NCBI RefSeq assembly: GCF_001882345.1
Contig: NZ_MINL01000001.1
Span: forward strand, 3,357,852 to 3,421,851
Source of the DNA: Halomonas sp. QHL1
GTDB lineage: Bacteria; Pseudomonadota; Gammaproteobacteria; Pseudomonadales; Halomonadaceae
Direction of reading: 5' to 3'
DNA: 64,000 nt
The notes under the pieces are model-generated. The model did not search any database. It was given only the letters and a program-made list of their open reading frames with translations, and was not told the origin of the DNA. How positions within the stretch are numbered: position 1 is the first letter of the stretch; the number at the start of each line of letters is the position of its first letter. Position numbers and translations under genes: made by a program. Positions 37,732-47,841 of this stretch are shown piece after piece.

Positions 37732-40407
37732 TTAAACCCCCAACACTTCAATTAAGCGTTCGCGCAGCTGCTGCTGGCGCTCGGGGTCGGTAAGCGGTTC
37801 GCCTGCTTTGGTGGTGATGAAAAAGACGTCCTCTACCCGCTCGCCGAGGGTGGCGATTTTTGCCGCGGAAAGCGAGATATCCTGCTCCATAAAGATACGC
37901 CCCACCCGGGCAAGCAGGCCAGGGCGGTCGGGGGCCGTTAGCTCCAGCAACGTACGTTCATTGGCCGGATCCTGCTCAATTAGCACCTCTGTGGGTACCT
38001 TGAAGTGCTTGAGCTGGCGCGGCGTGTGGCGGGTGACGATATCCGGGTAGTCGTCGGGGTCATCGAGCTCTTCCACCAGGTGTTGGCGCATCTCTTCGAT
38101 GTGGCCTGGGTCACGTATGGGCTGCCCATGGCTGTCGAGCACGATAAAGGTGTTTAGCGTCCAATCGTTGTGGGAGGTCGCAATGCGCGCATCGTGAATT
38201 GAGAGCCCCAGTTGCTCCATGGCAGCGGCGGTAGCCGCGAAAAGGTCGTCCACCGAGCGGGTGTGGATAAACACTTTGGTGCCGCCTTCGGACATGTCAG
38301 CAGTCGGCGCGCTGATCAACACCAGCGGCAGCGGCGACTGGTTGTGATTCAGAATGCCCTGGGTCTGCCAAACGATTTCGCTGGGCGCGTACTGCAGGAA
38401 GTAGTCTTCCCCTAGCGATTCCCAAAGATGATCGATTTGCTCACGATTAACGCCAATTGTTTGCAGTAGCGAGCGAGCTTCGGTGCGCGTTTCCCGCACC
38501 CAGTCATCGCGGTCGGGCGGGTTGTTCAGGCCGCGGCGCAGGGCGCGTTTGGTTTCCGCATGCAGCTGGCGCAGCAGCGACGCCCGCCAGCCGTTCCATA
38601 GCGTGGGGTTAGTGGCATTGATGTCGGCCACGGTGAGCACGTAAAGGTAGTCCAGACGCGTTTCGTTACGCACCACCAAGGCAAAATCGCGAATCACATC
38701 GGGGTCGCTAATATCGCGCTTTTGCGCCGTCATCGACATCAATAGATGGTGCTCAACCAGCCAGCTCACCAGATTGGTATCGTGGGGCGAAACGTGGTGG
38801 CGCTGGCAGAACTGTTCAACGTCTCGGGCGCCGATTTCCGAGTGGTCGCCGCCGCGCCCTTTGCCTATGTCGTGAAACAGCCCCGCGATCCACAGCAGAT
38901 CCAGTTTGGGCAGTTGCTGCATTAGTACGGCTGCCACCGGGAAGTCGCCTTTCGCTTCTGGTTTGCGGAAATTGTGCAGAAATTTGAGTAGCAGCAGGGT
39001 GTGGGCATCGACCGTGTAAATATGGAACAGGTCATGCTGCATCAGCCCTATGGCACGGCCAAATTCGGGCAGGTATTTGCCCAGAATGCCGTAGCGGTTC
39101 ATGCGCCGTAGCTGGCGGGGCACGTTGCCGGGGGCGCGCATAATGGCCATAAATAGCCGCTGGTGGCGCGGGTCTTCCCGGTAGTGGTCGTCGATCTGGT
39201 GGCGATGGTCGCGAATTAGCCGGATGGTATCAGCACGTACCCCTTCGATTTCGGGGTGCTTGGCCATCAGCAGAAATAGCTCCAGCATCGCCGCAGGCCG
39301 CTCGCGGAATAGATTGCGCGAACGGACTTGAATATAGCCGCCCTTGGTCTCAAATCGCTCGTTGAGTTTGACCGTAGTGAGCGTCTCCTTGCCGCGCAGA
39401 ATGACCTCGTCAAAGTGCTGCAGTAGCATATCGTTGAGACCTGCCAGCGCAGTGACGTGCCGGTAGTAGCGCTTCATAAACTGCTCGACCGCGAGACGCT
39501 CTGGCGTATCGCGGAAGCCAAACATTTCGGCGATGGTGCGCTGGTGGTCAAACAGCAGGCGGTCTTCGGCGCGGTCGGTAATCATATGCAGGGCATAACG
39601 CACCTGCCACAAGAACGCCTGCCCCTGGCTTAAAATGCGCAGCTCGGCATCGTTCATAAAGCCGTTGGCGACAATGTCGGTGTACTGCTCGGTACCGAAG
39701 TGGCGCTTGGCCACCCAGCCGATCATCTGGATATCGCGTAGCCCGCCGGGGGAGCTTTTGAGGTTCGGTTCTAGGTGGTACTCGGAGTTGTTGTAGCGGT
39801 AGTGGCGGGAAATCTGCTCCTGCCACTTGGCTTCAAAAAAACGGTCGGCGGGCCAAATGTGCTCGGCGCTGAGGCGCTCGCGCATCGCTTCGCGCAGGCT
39901 TTCTGGCCCGGCGATCAGGCGAGATTCGAGCAGGTTGGTAATCACCGTGACATCCGCTTCGGCTTCCCGTTCGCAGTCGCTAAGCGAGCGAACGCTATGA
40001 CCAATTTCCAGGCCAATATCCCACAAGAAGGTGATAAAGGCGGTCAGCGGTTCTCGATAGGCGGTGTCGTCGTCCTGCTCCAGTAGTAGCAGTAGATCGA
40101 TATCCGAGTGGGGGTGTAGCTCACCACGGCCATAGCCGCCTACCGCCACCAGCGCAATACCATCATCGGGCCACTCATGCTGCGCCCAGGCAATCGCCAG
40201 CAGCTGATCCAGGTACCAGGCGCGGCCGCGCACCAGGTCGCGGATGTCTGCACCGGCGCGAAACTGGTCGTCCAGGCGCGCCTGTAGCTCGCGCAGTGCG
40301 GCCTTGAAGGGAGCAACTGGCGAGCGAGATCCGGCAAGTTCAGTGCGGAAAAGATCCAGGTCGTAAAGCGTGGTGTCCGGCTCAAACCGGTGGTGGTGTA
40401 GGAGCAT
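37732..40407 (-). CDS. glnD: PII uridylyltransferase/uridylyl-removing enzyme
   Basis: Main nitrogen sensor: it adds UMP to PII proteins under nitrogen limitation and removes it when glutamine is high. The 891 residues carry an N-terminal nucleotidyltransferase (VGGYGRGELHPHSDIDLLLL), the HD hydrolase domain (GLFHDIGKGRGGDHSEIGA) and two C-terminal ACT domains (from about 700 and from about 815, LTAPDRPGLLARVGRIF) that bind glutamine. Its start overlaps the map stop by one base (TGATG), so map and glnD are translated as a pair, as in E. coli. Confidence 0.96.
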   Translation of the reverse strand: MLLHHHRFEPDTTLYDLDLFRTELAGSRSPVAPFKAALRELQARLDDQFRAGADIRDLVRGRAWYLDQLLAIAWAQHEWPDDGIALVAVGGYGRGELHPHSDIDLLLLLEQDDDTAYREPLTAFITFLWDIGLEIGHSVRSLSDCEREAEADVTVITNLLESRLIAGPESLREAMRERLSAEHIWPADRFFEAKWQEQISRHYRYNNSEYHLEPNLKSSPGGLRDIQMIGWVAKRHFGTEQYTDIVANGFMNDAELRILSQGQAFLWQVRYALHMITDRAEDRLLFDHQRTIAEMFGFRDTPERLAVEQFMKRYYRHVTALAGLNDMLLQHFDEVILRGKETLTTVKLNERFETKGGYIQVRSRNLFRERPAAMLELFLLMAKHPEIEGVRADTIRLIRDHRHQIDDHYREDPRHQRLFMAIMRAPGNVPRQLRRMNRYGILGKYLPEFGRAIGLMQHDLFHIYTVDAHTLLLLKFLHNFRKPEAKGDFPVAAVLMQQLPKLDLLWIAGLFHDIGKGRGGDHSEIGARDVEQFCQRHHVSPHDTNLVSWLVEHHLLMSMTAQKRDISDPDVIRDFALVVRNETRLDYLYVLTVADINATNPTLWNGWRASLLRQLHAETKRALRRGLNNPPDRDDWVRETRTEARSLLQTIGVNREQIDHLWESLGEDYFLQYAPSEIVWQTQGILNHNQSPLPLVLISAPTADMSEGGTKVFIHTRSVDDLFAATAAAMEQLGLSIHDARIATSHNDWTLNTFIVLDSHGQPIRDPGHIEEMRQHLVEELDDPDDYPDIVTRHTPRQLKHFKVPTEVLIEQDPANERTLLELTAPDRPGLLARVGRIFMEQDISLSAAKIATLGERVEDVFFITTKAGEPLTDPERQQQLRERLIEVLGV

Positions 40408-41198
40408 CAGTTGGTCAAAAAACTGAAGTCTTCATCGCCACGCGCGGTCAGCACTTCGACGCCGCCCTCGGTCACCAGCAGCGTGTGCTCCCACTGCGCC
40501 GAAAGACTGCGGTCTTTGGTGACGGCGGTCCAGCCATCGCGCAGCACCTTGGTTTTATAGCCGCCAACGTTAATCATTGGCTCGATGGTAAAGCACATGC
40601 CGGCGGCGAGCTTAATGTCGGCATTCGGGGCGTAGCCGTCGTAGTGCAAAAACTGCGGCTCTTCGTGAAACTCGGCGCCAATACCGTGGCCGCAGAAGTC
40701 GCGAACGACGGAGTAGCCGTTGCTTTCGGCATGTTTTTGAATCACGCGGGCAAGCTCAGACAGGTGCACGCCGGGCTTGACCAGCTCGATGCTTTTATAC
40801 AGGCACTCCTGAGTGATGCGGCACAGCCGTTCACCCTGGATGGTCTCTCCCACCACGAACATCACGCTGGAGTCGCCGTGGTAGCCGTCGGTGGTCTTAA
40901 CGGTGATATCTAAATTCATGATATCGCCTTTTTTGAGCTTCTTGGCGTCATCGGGGATGCCGTGGCACACCACATGGTTCAGCGAGGTGCAGGTCGCTTT
41001 GGGAAAACCATGGTAGTTCAGCGGTGCAGGGGTCGAGCCCAGCTCGTTAACAATATACTCATGACAAAGACGGTCGATTTCCCCCGTGCTAATTCCCGCC
41101 TGGACGTGGGGGGTGATCATTTCAATTACGCTAGCCGCTTGGCGCCCGGCTTCGCGCATGTGTTCGATTTCAGAAGGCGTCTTGATAGGAACGTTCAT
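40407..41198 (-). CDS. map: Methionine aminopeptidase, type I
   Basis: Removes the initiator methionine from nascent proteins. The 263-residue pita-bread metalloprotease has the metal ligands in order: LDITVKTTDGYHGDSS, GHGIGAEFHEEP, TIEPMINVGG and WEHTLLVTEGG. Family histidine NYHGFPKATCTSLNHVVCHG is also present. I chose the ATG at 41198 (MNVPIKTPSEIEHMREAG) rather than the longer frame to 41315. Divergent from rpsB, as in most gammaproteobacteria. Confidence 0.96.
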   Translation of the reverse strand: MNVPIKTPSEIEHMREAGRQAASVIEMITPHVQAGISTGEIDRLCHEYIVNELGSTPAPLNYHGFPKATCTSLNHVVCHGIPDDAKKLKKGDIMNLDITVKTTDGYHGDSSVMFVVGETIQGERLCRITQECLYKSIELVKPGVHLSELARVIQKHAESNGYSVVRDFCGHGIGAEFHEEPQFLHYDGYAPNADIKLAAGMCFTIEPMINVGGYKTKVLRDGWTAVTKDRSLSAQWEHTLLVTEGGVEVLTARGDEDFSFLTN

Positions 41199-41532
41199 GA
41201 ATGCTCGATATGAATGCAGAATGGATAATTGAATGGCGCAATTTAAGACCGTCAAACGGGGTGCGACTTCATCTTGGCAATGATCTATGGTATAAAGCCG
41301 CGCGCTTTCCTGCAATCGTGATTCCTAGCTTCTTATTAGCTGGGAAGGACGCAGTAGGGCAGGGCGATGAATCCGCAGGGTGCTCGTTAACGGGCGCGTT
41401 GCTTACTATCAAGCCTTAAAAACACACATGCACCGGCACATGGTCCCGGGTGCCGCTGGCAGCGTTTAACGCGGTCAACGGTCGGATCCATGGGGTGCGT
41501 GGAGGCCTAACCCGAGTTTTAGGAGTTCTACC
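41199..41532. promoter_or_regulatory. map/rpsB divergent region with candidate S2 leader
   Basis: A 334-base gap without a gene. On the minus strand TTGACG (41255-41250) is a possible -35 box for map. On the plus strand TATAAA (41291-41296) is a possible -10 for rpsB, with only a weak -35. The remaining 236 bases form a long rpsB leader with stems such as CGGCAC / GTGCCG around 41430-41455. In gammaproteobacteria this place holds the S2 autoregulatory leader (Rfam t44 RNA), which is the likely identity, though I have not aligned it. Confidence 0.5.
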
Positions 41533-42282
41533 ATGTCTCACGTTAATATGCGTGACCTGCTGAAAGCAGGCGCTCACTTTGGTCACCAGACCAAGTACTG
41601 GAACCCGAAGATGAGCAAATTTATCTTCGGCGCGCGCAACAAGATTCACATCATCAACCTTGAACACACCCTTCCGGCGCTGAACGAAGCGATCGATGTG
41701 GTCGAGAAGATGGCGGCATCCAACAACAAAATTTTGTTTGTTGGCACCAAGCGCAGCGCTAGCAAGGTAATTAAAGAAGAAGCCAATCGTGCTGGTCAGC
41801 ACTTCGTCAACCATCGCTGGTTGGGCGGCATGCTGACAAACTTCAAGACCATCCGTCAGTCGATTAAGCGTCTGCGTGATCTTGAAGCTATGCGCGAAGA
41901 TGGCACCTTTGAGAAGCTGACCAAGAAAGAAGTTTTGGTAGCGACTCGCGAGCAGGAAAAGCTTGAGCGCTCTATCGGCGGTATCAAGAACATGGGCGGC
42001 CTACCGGACGCACTGTTCGTGATCGACGTTGACCACGAGCGCATCGCGATCAACGAAGCCAACAAGCTGGGTATCCCGGTTATCGGCGTGGTGGATACTA
42101 ACTCCAACCCCGATGGCGTTGATTACGTAATCCCCGGCAACGATGACTCTATCCGCGCTATCCAGATCTACGTAAAAGCGATTGCGGATGCCTGTGGTCG
42201 TGCCAAAGAAGGCAACGCTCAAGAGTTCGTTGAAGTGACCGAAGAGGCCGCTGCAGCTGAAGACAACACTGCCGCCGAGTAA
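41533..42282 (+). CDS. rpsB: 30S ribosomal protein S2
   Basis: Small-subunit protein of 249 residues: [20 protein letters not shown] at the start, the central [19 protein letters not shown], and a C-terminal tail rich in Glu and Ala. A ribosome binding site (TTAGGAG) is 7 bases before the ATG. In related bacteria S2 represses its own mRNA and tsf. First gene of the rpsB-tsf pair. Confidence 0.97.
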   Translation: MSHVNMRDLLKAGAHFGHQTKYWNPKMSKFIFGARNKIHIINLEHTLPALNEAIDVVEKMAASNNKILFVGTKRSASKVIKEEANRAGQHFVNHRWLGGMLTNFKTIRQSIKRLRDLEAMREDGTFEKLTKKEVLVATREQEKLERSIGGIKNMGGLPDALFVIDVDHERIAINEANKLGIPVIGVVDTNSNPDGVDYVIPGNDDSIRAIQIYVKAIADACGRAKEGNAQEFVEVTEEAAAAEDNTAAE

Positions 42283-42324
42283 TCGCAGCAGTGGGTGCGG
42301 TGAGCAGGTGTGCCGCATCAAGAT

Positions 42325-42347
42325 AAAGGGGGCTGTGCCCCCTTTTT
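42325..42347 (+). terminator. Hairpin between rpsB and tsf
   Basis: AAAGGGGGC / GCCCCCTTT with a TGT loop followed by T residues. Because tsf normally follows rpsB on the same mRNA, it probably attenuates rather than fully stops transcription, lowering EF-Ts relative to S2. Confidence 0.85.
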
Positions 42348-42510
42348 CCCGCTACAGATGAGCTGTCTGAGCGGACGAATTTGCCGGCACTCAGTACCGG
42401 CCCCGTAATACAGAGAGACATAGGGCAGCGTGATACATGATGGTCATTTATCATGCCTATACTCTGTGTTGCGTCTAACTCTCATAGAACCATTTTAGAG
42501 GTGAATTCTC

Positions 42511-43380
42511 ATGGCAGCTATCAGCGCCTCTCAGGTCAAGGAACTTCGCGAACGTACCGGTCTCGGCATGATGGAGTGTAAAAAAGCACTCACCGAAACC
42601 GACGGTGATATCGAAGTTGCGATTGAAAACCTGCGTAAAAGCTCCGGCCTAAAAGCGGCGAAGAAAGCCGATCGTATCGCCGCAGAAGGTGTAGTGGTAA
42701 CGCGTGTAGCGGAAGACGGTAGCTACGGCGTAATGGTTGAAATCAACTCCGAGACCGATTTTGTTGCTCGTGATGACAACTTCATCGCGTTTGCCGACAA
42801 AATCGCCGCAGCCTTCTTTGCAGCGAAAAGTGAAGATGTTGCCGCCGTTATGGCTGGCGAACTGGAAACTGCCCGCGAGCAGTTGGTTCAGAAAATCGGT
42901 GAGAACATCGGTGTGCGTCGCGCCATCGTAGTTAACGCTGCTGACGGTGGCCTAGTAGGCGAATACGTCCACGGTGGCCGCATTGGCGTTCTAACCGTGT
43001 TGACAGGCGGTACTGCGCAAGTCGCTAAAGACGTTGCTATGCACGTAGCGGCGATCAACCCTGCGGTTGCACATCCTGCCGATATGCCCCAAGAGCAGCT
43101 GGATCAAGAAAAAGCGATTATTCTGGCGCAGCCGGATATGGCCGGTAAGCCGGAGCAAATCGCTGAGAAAATGGTTCAGGGCCGCTTGAAAAAGTACCTG
43201 GCAGAAAACAGCCTGACCGAGCAGCCGTTTGTTAAAGATCCCAACCAAACGGTCGCTGAGTTCGTCAAAGCTGCGGGCGGCGAAGTGGTAGGCTTTACGC
43301 GCTTTGAAGTTGGCGAAGGTATCGAGAAAGAAGAAGTCGACTTTGCTAAAGAAGTTATGGAACAGGCTGGCCGTCGCTGA
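42511..43380 (+). CDS. tsf: Elongation factor Ts
   Basis: Guanine-nucleotide exchange factor for EF-Tu. The 289 residues show the UBA-like N-terminal [24 protein letters not shown], the core [12 protein letters not shown] motif that inserts at the EF-Tu nucleotide site, and the C-terminal coiled-coil module. It lies 228 bases after rpsB with an attenuator-like hairpin between. Confidence 0.97.
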   Translation: MAAISASQVKELRERTGLGMMECKKALTETDGDIEVAIENLRKSSGLKAAKKADRIAAEGVVVTRVAEDGSYGVMVEINSETDFVARDDNFIAFADKIAAAFFAAKSEDVAAVMAGELETAREQLVQKIGENIGVRRAIVVNAADGGLVGEYVHGGRIGVLTVLTGGTAQVAKDVAMHVAAINPAVAHPADMPQEQLDQEKAIILAQPDMAGKPEQIAEKMVQGRLKKYLAENSLTEQPFVKDPNQTVAEFVKAAGGEVVGFTRFEVGEGIEKEEVDFAKEVMEQAGRR

Positions 43381-43404
43381 GGTCAGAAGTTTCAGAAAAA
43401 AGAT

Positions 43405-43426
43405 GGCGTGCGCGTGAGCGCACGCC
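43405..43426. other. Stem-loop between tsf and pyrH
   Basis: Perfect GGCGTGCGC / GCGCACGCC stem with a GTGA loop, not followed by a T tract. It could stabilise the tsf mRNA end or be a factor-dependent stop. A TATAAT at 43446-43451 just downstream could be a -10 box for pyrH, though no good -35 is seen. Confidence 0.55.
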
Positions 43427-43558
43427 TTCGCGTATCCGGCCCCTGTATAATCAATGCTAGAATAATCGGCCCTTTTAAAGCTGGTTTTATACACTGGTTT
43501 TTATACCAAGGGGGCTGCCCCGCCTGCCTGTTTACAGGTCTGCCTCAGGAGAGATGCC

Positions 43559-44332
43559 ATGTCGCGTGATGTTCAAGAGCCTACCCCCCATGTAGCACCC
43601 AGCAAAGCTGAGGGCTCGAAGTCAAAATACAAACGTATTTTGCTCAAGCTTTCTGGCGAAGCGTTGATGGGTGAGCACGATTTTGGTATTGACCCTAAAG
43701 TACTTGACCGCATGGCGCTGGAAATTGGCCAGCTAGTCGGCATTGGTGTGCAGGTGGGTATCGTGATTGGCGGTGGTAACTTGTTCCGCGGCGCGGCGCT
43801 CAATGAAGCCGGCATGGATCGCGTCACCGGTGACCATATGGGTATGCTGGCTACCGTTATGAATGCGTTGGCGATGCGCGATGCTCTAGAGCGTTCCAAT
43901 ATCCGCTCGCGAGTGATGTCGGCTATCCCGATGAGTGGCGTGGTAGAGCATTATGACAGGCGTACCGCCATTCGCTATTTAACTTCAGGGGACGTGGTGC
44001 TGTTCTCTGCAGGTACTGGTAATCCCTTCTTCACCACCGACTCTGCTGCTTGTTTGCGCGGTATTGAGGTGGACGCCGACGTCGTGATCAAAGCGACCAA
44101 AGTCGATGGCGTCTACAATAAAGACCCGGTAAAACATCCGGATGCGGTGAAGTACGACCAGCTCTCTTACGACGACGCCCTGGATCAAAAATTGGGCGTT
44201 ATGGATTTGACCGCTATCTGCCTGGTACGTGACCATAATATGCCGGTGCGGGTATTTGACATGAATAAGCCTGGCGCCCTACTGAATATGGTCGTAGGGG
44301 GCAAGGAAGGCACGCTGATATACAGAGGGTAA
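43559..44332 (+). CDS. pyrH: UMP kinase
   Basis: Hexameric amino-acid-kinase-fold enzyme that phosphorylates UMP to UDP. The 257 residues show [14 protein letters not shown], the [14 protein letters not shown] loop, [15 protein letters not shown] and the [12 protein letters not shown] motif. An N-terminal tail of about 24 residues precedes the fold. It is followed after 4 bases by frr, the conserved pyrH-frr pair. Confidence 0.96.
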   Translation: MSRDVQEPTPHVAPSKAEGSKSKYKRILLKLSGEALMGEHDFGIDPKVLDRMALEIGQLVGIGVQVGIVIGGGNLFRGAALNEAGMDRVTGDHMGMLATVMNALAMRDALERSNIRSRVMSAIPMSGVVEHYDRRTAIRYLTSGDVVLFSAGTGNPFFTTDSAACLRGIEVDADVVIKATKVDGVYNKDPVKHPDAVKYDQLSYDDALDQKLGVMDLTAICLVRDHNMPVRVFDMNKPGALLNMVVGGKEGTLIYRG

Positions 44333-44336
44333 TGAC

Positions 44337-44894
44337 GTGATCAACGATATTAAGAAAGACGCCGATTCGCGCATGCACAAAAGCGTTGAGGCGCTGCATA
44401 GCAACTTCAATAAAATTCGTACCGGTCGTGCTCACCCGAGCATTTTAGACGCCGTTACCGTGGACTATTACGGCAGCCAAGTACCGCTTAGCCAAGTGGC
44501 ATCGGTCAACGTTGAGGACGCCCGCACGCTGACGATTGCGCCGTGGGAGCAGGGCATGGTGCAGAAGATCGAAAAAGCCATCATGACCTCTGATCTTGGT
44601 TTGAACCCGGCCAGCGCTGGTAACGTGATCCGTGTGCCGATGCCGATGCTCACCGAAGAGACCCGCAAAGGTTACATCAAGCAGGCGCGCAGCGAAGCTG
44701 AAAACGCCCGCGTTGCCGTACGTAACGTACGTCGTGATGCGAACGGTGACTTCAAGTCGTTGTTAAAAGATAAAGACATTACCGAAGACGATCAGCGTGA
44801 AGGCGAAGACGCGATTCAAAAGCTGACCGACAAGTATATTGCTGAGATCGATAAAGCGCTGACTGCAAAAGAGCAGGATCTCATGCAGGTATAA
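44337..44894 (+). CDS. frr: Ribosome recycling factor
   Basis: Splits post-termination ribosomes with EF-G. The 185 residues have the three-helix bundle sequence ([26 protein letters not shown] ... [38 protein letters not shown]). It starts with GTG at 44337, 4 bases after the pyrH stop. Confidence 0.97.
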   Translation: MINDIKKDADSRMHKSVEALHSNFNKIRTGRAHPSILDAVTVDYYGSQVPLSQVASVNVEDARTLTIAPWEQGMVQKIEKAIMTSDLGLNPASAGNVIRVPMPMLTEETRKGYIKQARSEAENARVAVRNVRRDANGDFKSLLKDKDITEDDQREGEDAIQKLTDKYIAEIDKALTAKEQDLMQV

Positions 44895-44914
44895 ACCTGT
44901 GCTTTATTCAGCCG

Positions 44915-44938
44915 CGGGCAGCTTAGGCTGCCCGTTTT
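44915..44938 (+). terminator. Hairpin between frr and uppS
   Basis: CGGGCAGC / GCTGCCCG with a TTAG loop and four T residues. It likely ends part of the frr transcript; uppS starts 50 bases later. Confidence 0.75.
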
Positions 44939-44987
44939 GCCACACTCTGGCTGGTTTTTTTATGACTGAACTTTGGTGCGAGAATCC

Positions 44988-45776
44988 ATGACGTCTCCGC
45001 AGCTTCCTGATAAACAGCCGGACGACGCCTGTGCTTCTTCTCTGGCCGGGGAGGCCCCGCCGTCTCACGTTGCCATCATTATGGATGGCAATAACCGCTG
45101 GGCGCGCGCGCGCGGGCTTTCGGGGGTGCGCGGGCACCGCGCAGGTGTAGAAACCGTCCGTGCGGTGATTCAGCGAGCCGCCGAGCGCGAGGTGCAAACG
45201 CTCAGCCTGTTTGCCTTCTCCAGTGAAAATTGGAAGCGCCCAGCCGCAGAAGTCAATGCGTTGATGGAGCTGTTTTTGATGGCGCTTAAGCGCGAAGTCA
45301 AAAAGCTCAATGAACGTAATGTTCGCCTTTCAATTATTGGCGAACAGCGCGGTTTTTCCCACGCTATCCAAAAGCATATTCAGCGTGCTGAAGCGTTAAC
45401 GGCAGACAACACGGGTATGCATCTGGTGATTGCCGCTAACTATGGCGGTCAGTGGGATATCGCACGCGCCGCGCGCACTTTAGCCGAGCAAGTGGCGGCT
45501 GGTGACTTGGCACCTGCAGATATTGATGAGGCGTGCTTTGATACCGCGATGGGGGTTGATGACGTGCCGCCGGTGGATCTATGCATACGCACCAGTGGTG
45601 AGCAGCGGCTATCCAACTTTATGCTTTGGCAGTTAGCTTATGCCGAGCTGCACTTTTCCCCACTGCTATGGCCCGATTTCGGTGCGGATGCGTTTGATGC
45701 GGCATTAAACGACTTCTGTCAGCGCCGTCGTCGCTTTGGCATGACGGACGAACAAATAGAGGCGCAGGGTGCTTAA
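44988..45776 (+). CDS. uppS: Undecaprenyl diphosphate synthase (cis-prenyltransferase)
   Basis: Extends farnesyl diphosphate with isopentenyl diphosphate to the C55 lipid carrier of peptidoglycan and O-antigen. The 262-residue enzyme carries the catalytic IIMDGNNRWARARGLSGVRGHRAG, the FAFSSENWKRPAAEV segment and the C-terminal RTSGEQRLSNFMLWQLAYAEL. I chose the ATG at 44988; the frame runs back to 44973. It overlaps cdsA by 8 bases. Confidence 0.95.
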   Translation: MTSPQLPDKQPDDACASSLAGEAPPSHVAIIMDGNNRWARARGLSGVRGHRAGVETVRAVIQRAAEREVQTLSLFAFSSENWKRPAAEVNALMELFLMALKREVKKLNERNVRLSIIGEQRGFSHAIQKHIQRAEALTADNTGMHLVIAANYGGQWDIARAARTLAEQVAAGDLAPADIDEACFDTAMGVDDVPPVDLCIRTSGEQRLSNFMLWQLAYAELHFSPLLWPDFGADAFDAALNDFCQRRRRFGMTDEQIEAQGA

Positions 45777-46599
45777 ACAGCGGATTATCACCGCAGCCTG
45801 GCTAGCACCTCTGGTGCTGGCTGGCCTGTTTGGTTTAGACGGCGGCGCTTTTGCGCTTTTTACGGCGCTGATAGTGCTACTCGCCACCTGGGAGTGGGCC
45901 AATCTGGCGGGCGTTACCCGTTCGGCGCAACGTGCCCAGCTCGTGGCCGTGATGGCGGTGTTGATGTTGGTCATGTGGCTGATCGGGGCTGCCACATCGA
46001 TATGGCCGCTTTGGCTCTCCGCCGCTGGCTGGCTGGTGAATCTCTACTGGGTAACCCACTACCCTGCGGCGGGTGAGCAGTGGCAAGCCACCACGCGGCG
46101 CTTGGCGATGGGCCTGTGGGTGCTATTGCCCTGCTGGGTGGGCTTTAACGTTCTGCGTGACATTGGCATGGCCTGGCTGCTGTTTGTGTTGCTGCTGGTC
46201 TGGTGCGCGGATATCGGCGCCTACTTTGTGGGGCGTAATTGGGGAAAGCGCAAATTAGCTCCCCATGTGAGTCCTGGCAAATCATGGGAGGGTGTTTACG
46301 GCGGCTTAGCGGCGACCGCTATTTTGGCCATCCTCTTTGCGCTGTGGTTGCCGCTGGGTCTAGTGGGTGGCATTACTCTGATACTCATCACCGCCGTGGT
46401 CACCTTGGCCTCTGTGCTCGGGGATCTGCTGGAAAGCATGCTCAAGCGCCATCGTAATATCAAAGATTCAAGCCAGTTGCTTCCTGGTCACGGCGGAGTG
46501 CTGGATCGTATTGATAGTCTTACCGCAGCGATTCCGCTGTTTGCGCTGTTCTATGTGGAAGTACTGGTTGAGGTGTTTGCTCAGGTGCCGCCGCTATGA
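45769..46599 (+). CDS. cdsA: Phosphatidate cytidylyltransferase
   Basis: Inner-membrane enzyme making CDP-diacylglycerol for all phospholipids. The 276 residues contain about seven or eight membrane helices and the CDS signature near the end ([36 protein letters not shown]). It starts with GTG inside uppS (8-base overlap) and overlaps dxr by 4 bases (ATGA). Confidence 0.95.
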   Translation: MLKQRIITAAWLAPLVLAGLFGLDGGAFALFTALIVLLATWEWANLAGVTRSAQRAQLVAVMAVLMLVMWLIGAATSIWPLWLSAAGWLVNLYWVTHYPAAGEQWQATTRRLAMGLWVLLPCWVGFNVLRDIGMAWLLFVLLLVWCADIGAYFVGRNWGKRKLAPHVSPGKSWEGVYGGLAATAILAILFALWLPLGLVGGITLILITAVVTLASVLGDLLESMLKRHRNIKDSSQLLPGHGGVLDRIDSLTAAIPLFALFYVEVLVEVFAQVPPL

Positions 46600-47795
46600 G
46601 CCAACTCGCTAATAAGCAACGCGTGACCGTGCTTGGCTCGACAGGCTCTGTGGGCACTAGCACGTTGGATGTGATTAGCCGCCACCCCAACCGCTATAGC
46701 GTCCATGCCCTGACCGCGCACACCTCAAAAGAGGCTCTGCTAGCGCAGTGCTTGGCACACCATCCCGCGGTCGCCGTGCTGGATGATGAAGCCGATGCGG
46801 CTTGGCTGCGCCAAGAGCTCAAGCGGGCAGGCCAGCTAACCGAGGTGAACTCAGGTCCCGAGGCGCTGTGCGAAGTCTCCCGAGAGGCCAGCGTCGACTG
46901 CGTAATGGCGGCCATCGTAGGGTCGGCGGGCTTGCTGCCTGCGCTAGCCGCCGCGGAAGCAGGCAAGCGCGTGTTATTGGCCAATAAAGAGGCGCTGGTG
47001 ATGAGCGGCGCGCTATTTATGGAGGCCGTGGCACGCTCTGGCGCAACATTACTGCCGATTGATTCCGAACATAATGCCATTTACCAGTGTCTACCTGCGG
47101 AGCATCGTGGCGGGCTTGCCAAGCACGGCGTTCGTCAGCTGCTGCTAACGGCCTCAGGCGGGCCGTTTCGTACCTGGAGTCAGGACGATATCAATAATGT
47201 CACTCCCGAGCAGGCCTGCGCTCACCCGAACTGGTCAATGGGGCGTAAAATATCGGTGGATAGCGCCACACTGATGAATAAAGGGCTAGAGCTTATTGAA
47301 GCCTGCTGGTTGTTTGATGCCACGCCCGAACAGATCCAGGTGGTGATACACCCGCAAAGCGTGATTCACTCCATGGCGGCCTATCAGGATGGCTCAGTGA
47401 TTGCCCAGTTAGGTAATCCTGATATGCGCATCCCCATCGCATACGGGCTAGCGTGGCCAGAGAGAATTGACGCTGGGGTCGAAACACTGGATCTTTTTCA
47501 GGTGGCGCGGCTTGATTTCGAAGCCCCCGATGAAACCCGTTTTCCCTGTTTAGGGCTTGCCCGTGAAGCGATGCGGCATGGCGGCATGGCACCCGTTGTG
47601 CTCAACGCTGCCAATGAGGTTGCGGTTGAGGCATTCCTACAGCGTCGGCTCGGCTTTACAGCCATTGGGCAGTTAGTAGCCGACGTCTTGTCGCGCCCCT
47701 GTCAAGGCCGTGTTGATAGCCTTGATAGCGTATTAGCAACAGATCAATGGGCGCGACAGCAGGCGCTGGAACTGGTAACAAGGTGGTCCGCTTAA
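46596..47795 (+). CDS. dxr: 1-deoxy-D-xylulose 5-phosphate reductoisomerase
   Basis: Makes 2-C-methyl-D-erythritol 4-phosphate, the committed step of the MEP isoprenoid pathway that feeds UppS upstream. The 399 residues show the NADPH loop [14 protein letters not shown], the [10 protein letters not shown] motif and the metal/substrate motif [13 protein letters not shown]. The flexible loop [24 protein letters not shown] is present. Confidence 0.96.
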   Translation: MSQLANKQRVTVLGSTGSVGTSTLDVISRHPNRYSVHALTAHTSKEALLAQCLAHHPAVAVLDDEADAAWLRQELKRAGQLTEVNSGPEALCEVSREASVDCVMAAIVGSAGLLPALAAAEAGKRVLLANKEALVMSGALFMEAVARSGATLLPIDSEHNAIYQCLPAEHRGGLAKHGVRQLLLTASGGPFRTWSQDDINNVTPEQACAHPNWSMGRKISVDSATLMNKGLELIEACWLFDATPEQIQVVIHPQSVIHSMAAYQDGSVIAQLGNPDMRIPIAYGLAWPERIDAGVETLDLFQVARLDFEAPDETRFPCLGLAREAMRHGGMAPVVLNAANEVAVEAFLQRRLGFTAIGQLVADVLSRPCQGRVDSLDSVLATDQWARQQALELVTRWSA

Positions 47796-47841
47796 GCATT
47801 CGCTGAGCTGGTCGTTAGAGCGGGGCATTAAGGAGTTCAGT

